Positions 58,419-60,677 of a DNA stretch of 60,677 nt are shown here, piece by piece. The notes beneath the pieces are model-generated. The model did no database searches, had not been told where the DNA came from, and worked only from the letters and a program-made list of their open reading frames with translations. Origin of the DNA: Candidatus Mediterraneibacter guildfordensis (GTDB lineage Bacteria; Bacillota; Clostridia; Lachnospirales; Lachnospiraceae); assembly GCA_019112735.1 (NCBI GenBank), contig DXIS01000011.1:1-60677 (forward strand). Reading direction: 5' to 3'. Within the stretch, counting starts at the first letter, position 1. Each line of letters opens with the position of its first letter. The translations under genes were made by a program, and so were the position numbers.

Positions 58419-60546
58419 ACTCATAAGAGAAAACATCCGACACAGGATGTGGCTGGCGGCGCTGTGCGCCGTGGCTTTCCTGCTGATGATGCCCGTCTAT
58501 TCGATCCTTTACCTGAACTCCATGAACGGGCCGGGATATGAACAGGATCCGGATCAGCTTTCGTTTTTCCTTGACTACCTGCCCACGCTGTTCAACTGCA
58601 GCCGGCTGGCACTTTTTGCCGGCGTATTCGCGATCCTGGTCCTTCTCTGTGTGCTGACCGGGTTCTGGCACATCCACTCCAGGGAGAAACTGGATCTTTA
58701 CCATGCACTCCCGGTCAGGCGCGGACGTCTGTACGCAGCGTCGTATCTGTCCGGACTGACTATGTTGTATGTGCCCTATCTCGTCTGCGCCGCGCTGACT
58801 GCGGCTGTAGTGGCGGCATCCGGTCTTGTTCCCATGACAGGGCACGTAGCCGTACTCTGCCTCCGGGCAGTGCTGGGCGGCATAGCGGCTGTTTTCGTCC
58901 TCTATAATGCATGTATATTCGCCGTTGTACTGACCGGCCGCACCGTGACCGCACTGCTTGCCTGCCTGGCCGTTTCCGTGTACCCGCTGATCGCACTGTA
59001 CAGCATCTTCATGCTGCAGGGTGATTTTTTCCATTCATTTTACAACACCGGTCAGACCCTTACCGAACGGCTCGCTCTCCATCTGTCGCCCGCCGGCCTG
59101 TTTATATTTATACTTCAGGAAAGCAGCACAGGATCATTCTTCACACTCACAGCCACAGCTATTGTAATCGGAGCAGTCCTGATGACAGCCTCGTTCCTTC
59201 TGTACCGGATCTATCCTTCAGAAGCCGCAGGCAACGCGCTGGCATTTCCGCGGTCCGCTCCGGTGTTGAAAGTCCTGATCGTCATTCCATGCTCCATCTT
59301 TGCGGCGCTTCTGATCCTTGACTTCATGCAGATACCCAACGGGATCATAACGATCCTGCTCAGTGTGCTGGCCGCCGTGCTCCTCTGTGCGGTGATCGAG
59401 TTTATCTTCCACATGGATCTGCGGAAGCTGTTCCGGGGCTGGAAATCGTCCCTGACCGCCATCGCCGGCGTCGTCGCCGTCCTCTGCGTCTTCCAGTTTG
59501 ACCTGACGGGATACGACAGCTATCTGCCGGATGAAGGCGAGCTGAAAACAGTCAGCATCTATCCGGACAGCTTTTCATATTATTTCTCTTATCCCGGATA
59601 TGACGACCGGACAAAAGCGGAAACAGAAAGTTATGTGCCCGCGGATCAGACAGATGCCGCATACGCCCTGGCACAATCCGGCATCAACAACCTGGAAAAC
59701 GGCATCACGCCGGATTCCATTTACGAATCGGCATCAAACCACACCGACGGCGAATACATGACCGCAGTATTTCATTATACACTGAACAGCGGACGGAACG
59801 TCTCCAGACAGTACGCGATCCGGCGCGATGAACTCAAAGAAGCCATGACCGGATTCCTTGCAGATAAAGAATACCGCCGCCGGCTCTTCCCGGTCACACA
59901 GATCGACAAAAGCAGGACCAACGACATCACCGTTACCGACCTGTACGGCACCGAAGAATTGCTGGAGCTGGATCCGGGCCAGCGTGAAGCGCTCCTGAAC
60001 GCTTATGAAACAGATCTTATGAATGCAGACCCGGATACACTGATCAACGAAACCGAAGTGGCGCAGCTTAACATTTATCTGCCGGATCCGGACGACGTCT
60101 CCACTGCTGAAACCTCTGACCGCCGCACATCCCGGGCTTCATCCTCAACCACAGGATACTCCGGCTACCTGATGGGCGAACTGTATATCTATCCCGGATT
60201 CAGCAACACCCTGGATCTTCTGGGCTCGTACGGATATACGCTGTCCGAAGACATCGATCCGGCAGAACTCATAAGCCTGCGCATGACCGTATACCCGGAT
60301 TCCGTCTCAGGTGAATCCTTTGAAAAAATACAGGCCGGACTGTCAAGAACAGCCAGCGTCGAAATCATCGAAGAATACAGCGGGGAAACAATCTCTGTAG
60401 AAGTCACATCCGAAGAAGATATTGCGCTCATCCTTGACAACATCAGCCAGAAGCACTTCGGAATGCTGGATGATTACAACACTTCCGGCGGGTATGTGGA
60501 TATCAGTTATAAAAACGGGGAGTTCGGATATATATCGCTGGAATAA
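58393..60546 (+). CDS. ABC transporter permease with large extracellular domain
   Basis: The 717-residue protein begins with cytoplasmic MTSKISCVKLIRENIRHRMW and has a first membrane helix at about 20-40, then about seven more to residue 380, and a large non-membrane portion (about 395-717) rich in Asp, Glu, Ser and Tyr. The helical part resembles ABC-2-type permeases (HIHSREKLDLYHALPVRRGR between helices). The C-terminal domain (GYDSYLPDEGELKTVSIYPD, YGYTLSEDIDPAELISLRMT) is probably outside the cell and may bind substrate or drug. The start at 58393 overlaps the ATPase by 26 bases. The final 131 bp of the window hold no gene that I can see. Confidence 0.85.
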   Translation: MTSKISCVKLIRENIRHRMWLAALCAVAFLLMMPVYSILYLNSMNGPGYEQDPDQLSFFLDYLPTLFNCSRLALFAGVFAILVLLCVLTGFWHIHSREKLDLYHALPVRRGRLYAASYLSGLTMLYVPYLVCAALTAAVVAASGLVPMTGHVAVLCLRAVLGGIAAVFVLYNACIFAVVLTGRTVTALLACLAVSVYPLIALYSIFMLQGDFFHSFYNTGQTLTERLALHLSPAGLFIFILQESSTGSFFTLTATAIVIGAVLMTASFLLYRIYPSEAAGNALAFPRSAPVLKVLIVIPCSIFAALLILDFMQIPNGIITILLSVLAAVLLCAVIEFIFHMDLRKLFRGWKSSLTAIAGVVAVLCVFQFDLTGYDSYLPDEGELKTVSIYPDSFSYYFSYPGYDDRTKAETESYVPADQTDAAYALAQSGINNLENGITPDSIYESASNHTDGEYMTAVFHYTLNSGRNVSRQYAIRRDELKEAMTGFLADKEYRRRLFPVTQIDKSRTNDITVTDLYGTEELLELDPGQREALLNAYETDLMNADPDTLINETEVAQLNIYLPDPDDVSTAETSDRRTSRASSSTTGYSGYLMGELYIYPGFSNTLDLLGSYGYTLSEDIDPAELISLRMTVYPDSVSGESFEKIQAGLSRTASVEIIEEYSGETISVEVTSEEDIALILDNISQKHFGMLDDYNTSGGYVDISYKNGEFGYISLE

Positions 60547-60677
60547 AAATTCCTGTTTTCCGGACGAGCTGATCCATAAATGCACTCGGCATCACTCATT
60601 GCATAGTGAATGGATTCTGACACAGCAAAAGATGTGTACAGGTTCAGTTCGAGAATTATGAAAAATCTAAGGCCACG

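Noticed and set aside
1..60677. CRISPR arrays or rRNA genes
   Set aside because: No regularly spaced repeats and no rRNA-like segments were seen; the only tandem repeats are the three 11-bp units at 28856-28888 and short GIEK codons in the Rpn-type gene.

Overview
The window looks like a chromosomal segment of a gut Lachnospiraceae-type Clostridium. The evidence is a strictly Gram-positive gene set (uppS-cdsA-dxr-rseP cluster, SpoIIE-type phosphatase, PdaA-type deacetylase, SpoIID-like protein), anaerobe markers ([FeFe]-hydrogenase-like protein, bacterial microcompartment shell proteins, molybdenum hydroxylase), strong AGGAGG ribosome binding sites, and a moderately GC-rich core. The first ~5.7 kb is AT-rich with different codon use: an accessory/mobile island.

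Island (1-5730): a cysteine-rich lipoprotein cut by the window edge, a strong promoter with two near-identical palindromic operators and an 18-codon reading frame, a small CxxC protein, a serine resolvase overlapping a CX5R phosphatase-like gene, an unknown gene truncated by an IS21-type element that is itself joined to a frameshifted IS1182-type transposase tail, a four-helix membrane protein, and decayed coding remnants. The island ends inside a core gene: a SpoIID-like protein has lost its C-terminal half at about 5740.

Core block (5732-22000), mostly minus strand: pyrH-frr-uppS-cdsA-dxr-rseP (translation, isoprenoid and envelope synthesis), a ClC transporter, lrgA-lrgB, then plus-strand aroF and aroB (shikimate pathway) separated by a perfect 49-bp palindrome, a three-gene xanthine-dehydrogenase-type operon, and birA-bioY under a predicted BirA operator.

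Middle (22000-28900): dapA behind a lysine riboswitch with its own terminator, DegV, a small Cys protein, tRNA-Trp, a broken PD-(D/E)XK (Rpn-type) gene, deoB, a secreted NUC-type nuclease lipoprotein, and an HTH-Uma2 protein whose promoter is built from three 11-bp tandem repeats.

Sugar locus (28900-42900): an ABC importer (permease, double ATPase, binding lipoprotein), a second binding lipoprotein, a YesN-type regulator, a LytS/YesM-type sensor kinase and a membrane-anchored binding protein (a XylFII-LytS-YesN-like three-component sensor), followed by xylulokinase, a fucose/arabinose-isomerase-family enzyme, a DUF4867 protein and an AraC regulator. No classical xylose isomerase is present, so the COG2407-type isomerase is the candidate enzyme feeding xylulokinase.

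Right part (42900-60677): a D-2-hydroxyacid dehydrogenase, a HAD phosphatase, an orphan pair of microcompartment shell proteins, pdaA, an H2-sensor-like [FeFe] hydrogenase/PAS protein translationally coupled to a SpoIIE-type phosphatase, an ECF sigma factor with a candidate autoregulatory promoter and membrane partner, a small membrane protein, a compact folate operon (folC-folE-HD-folP-folBK), and a GntR-controlled ABC transporter with a palindromic operator on its promoter. One tRNA was found; no rRNA or CRISPR array was seen. All functional names come from reading motifs by eye; no database search was run.
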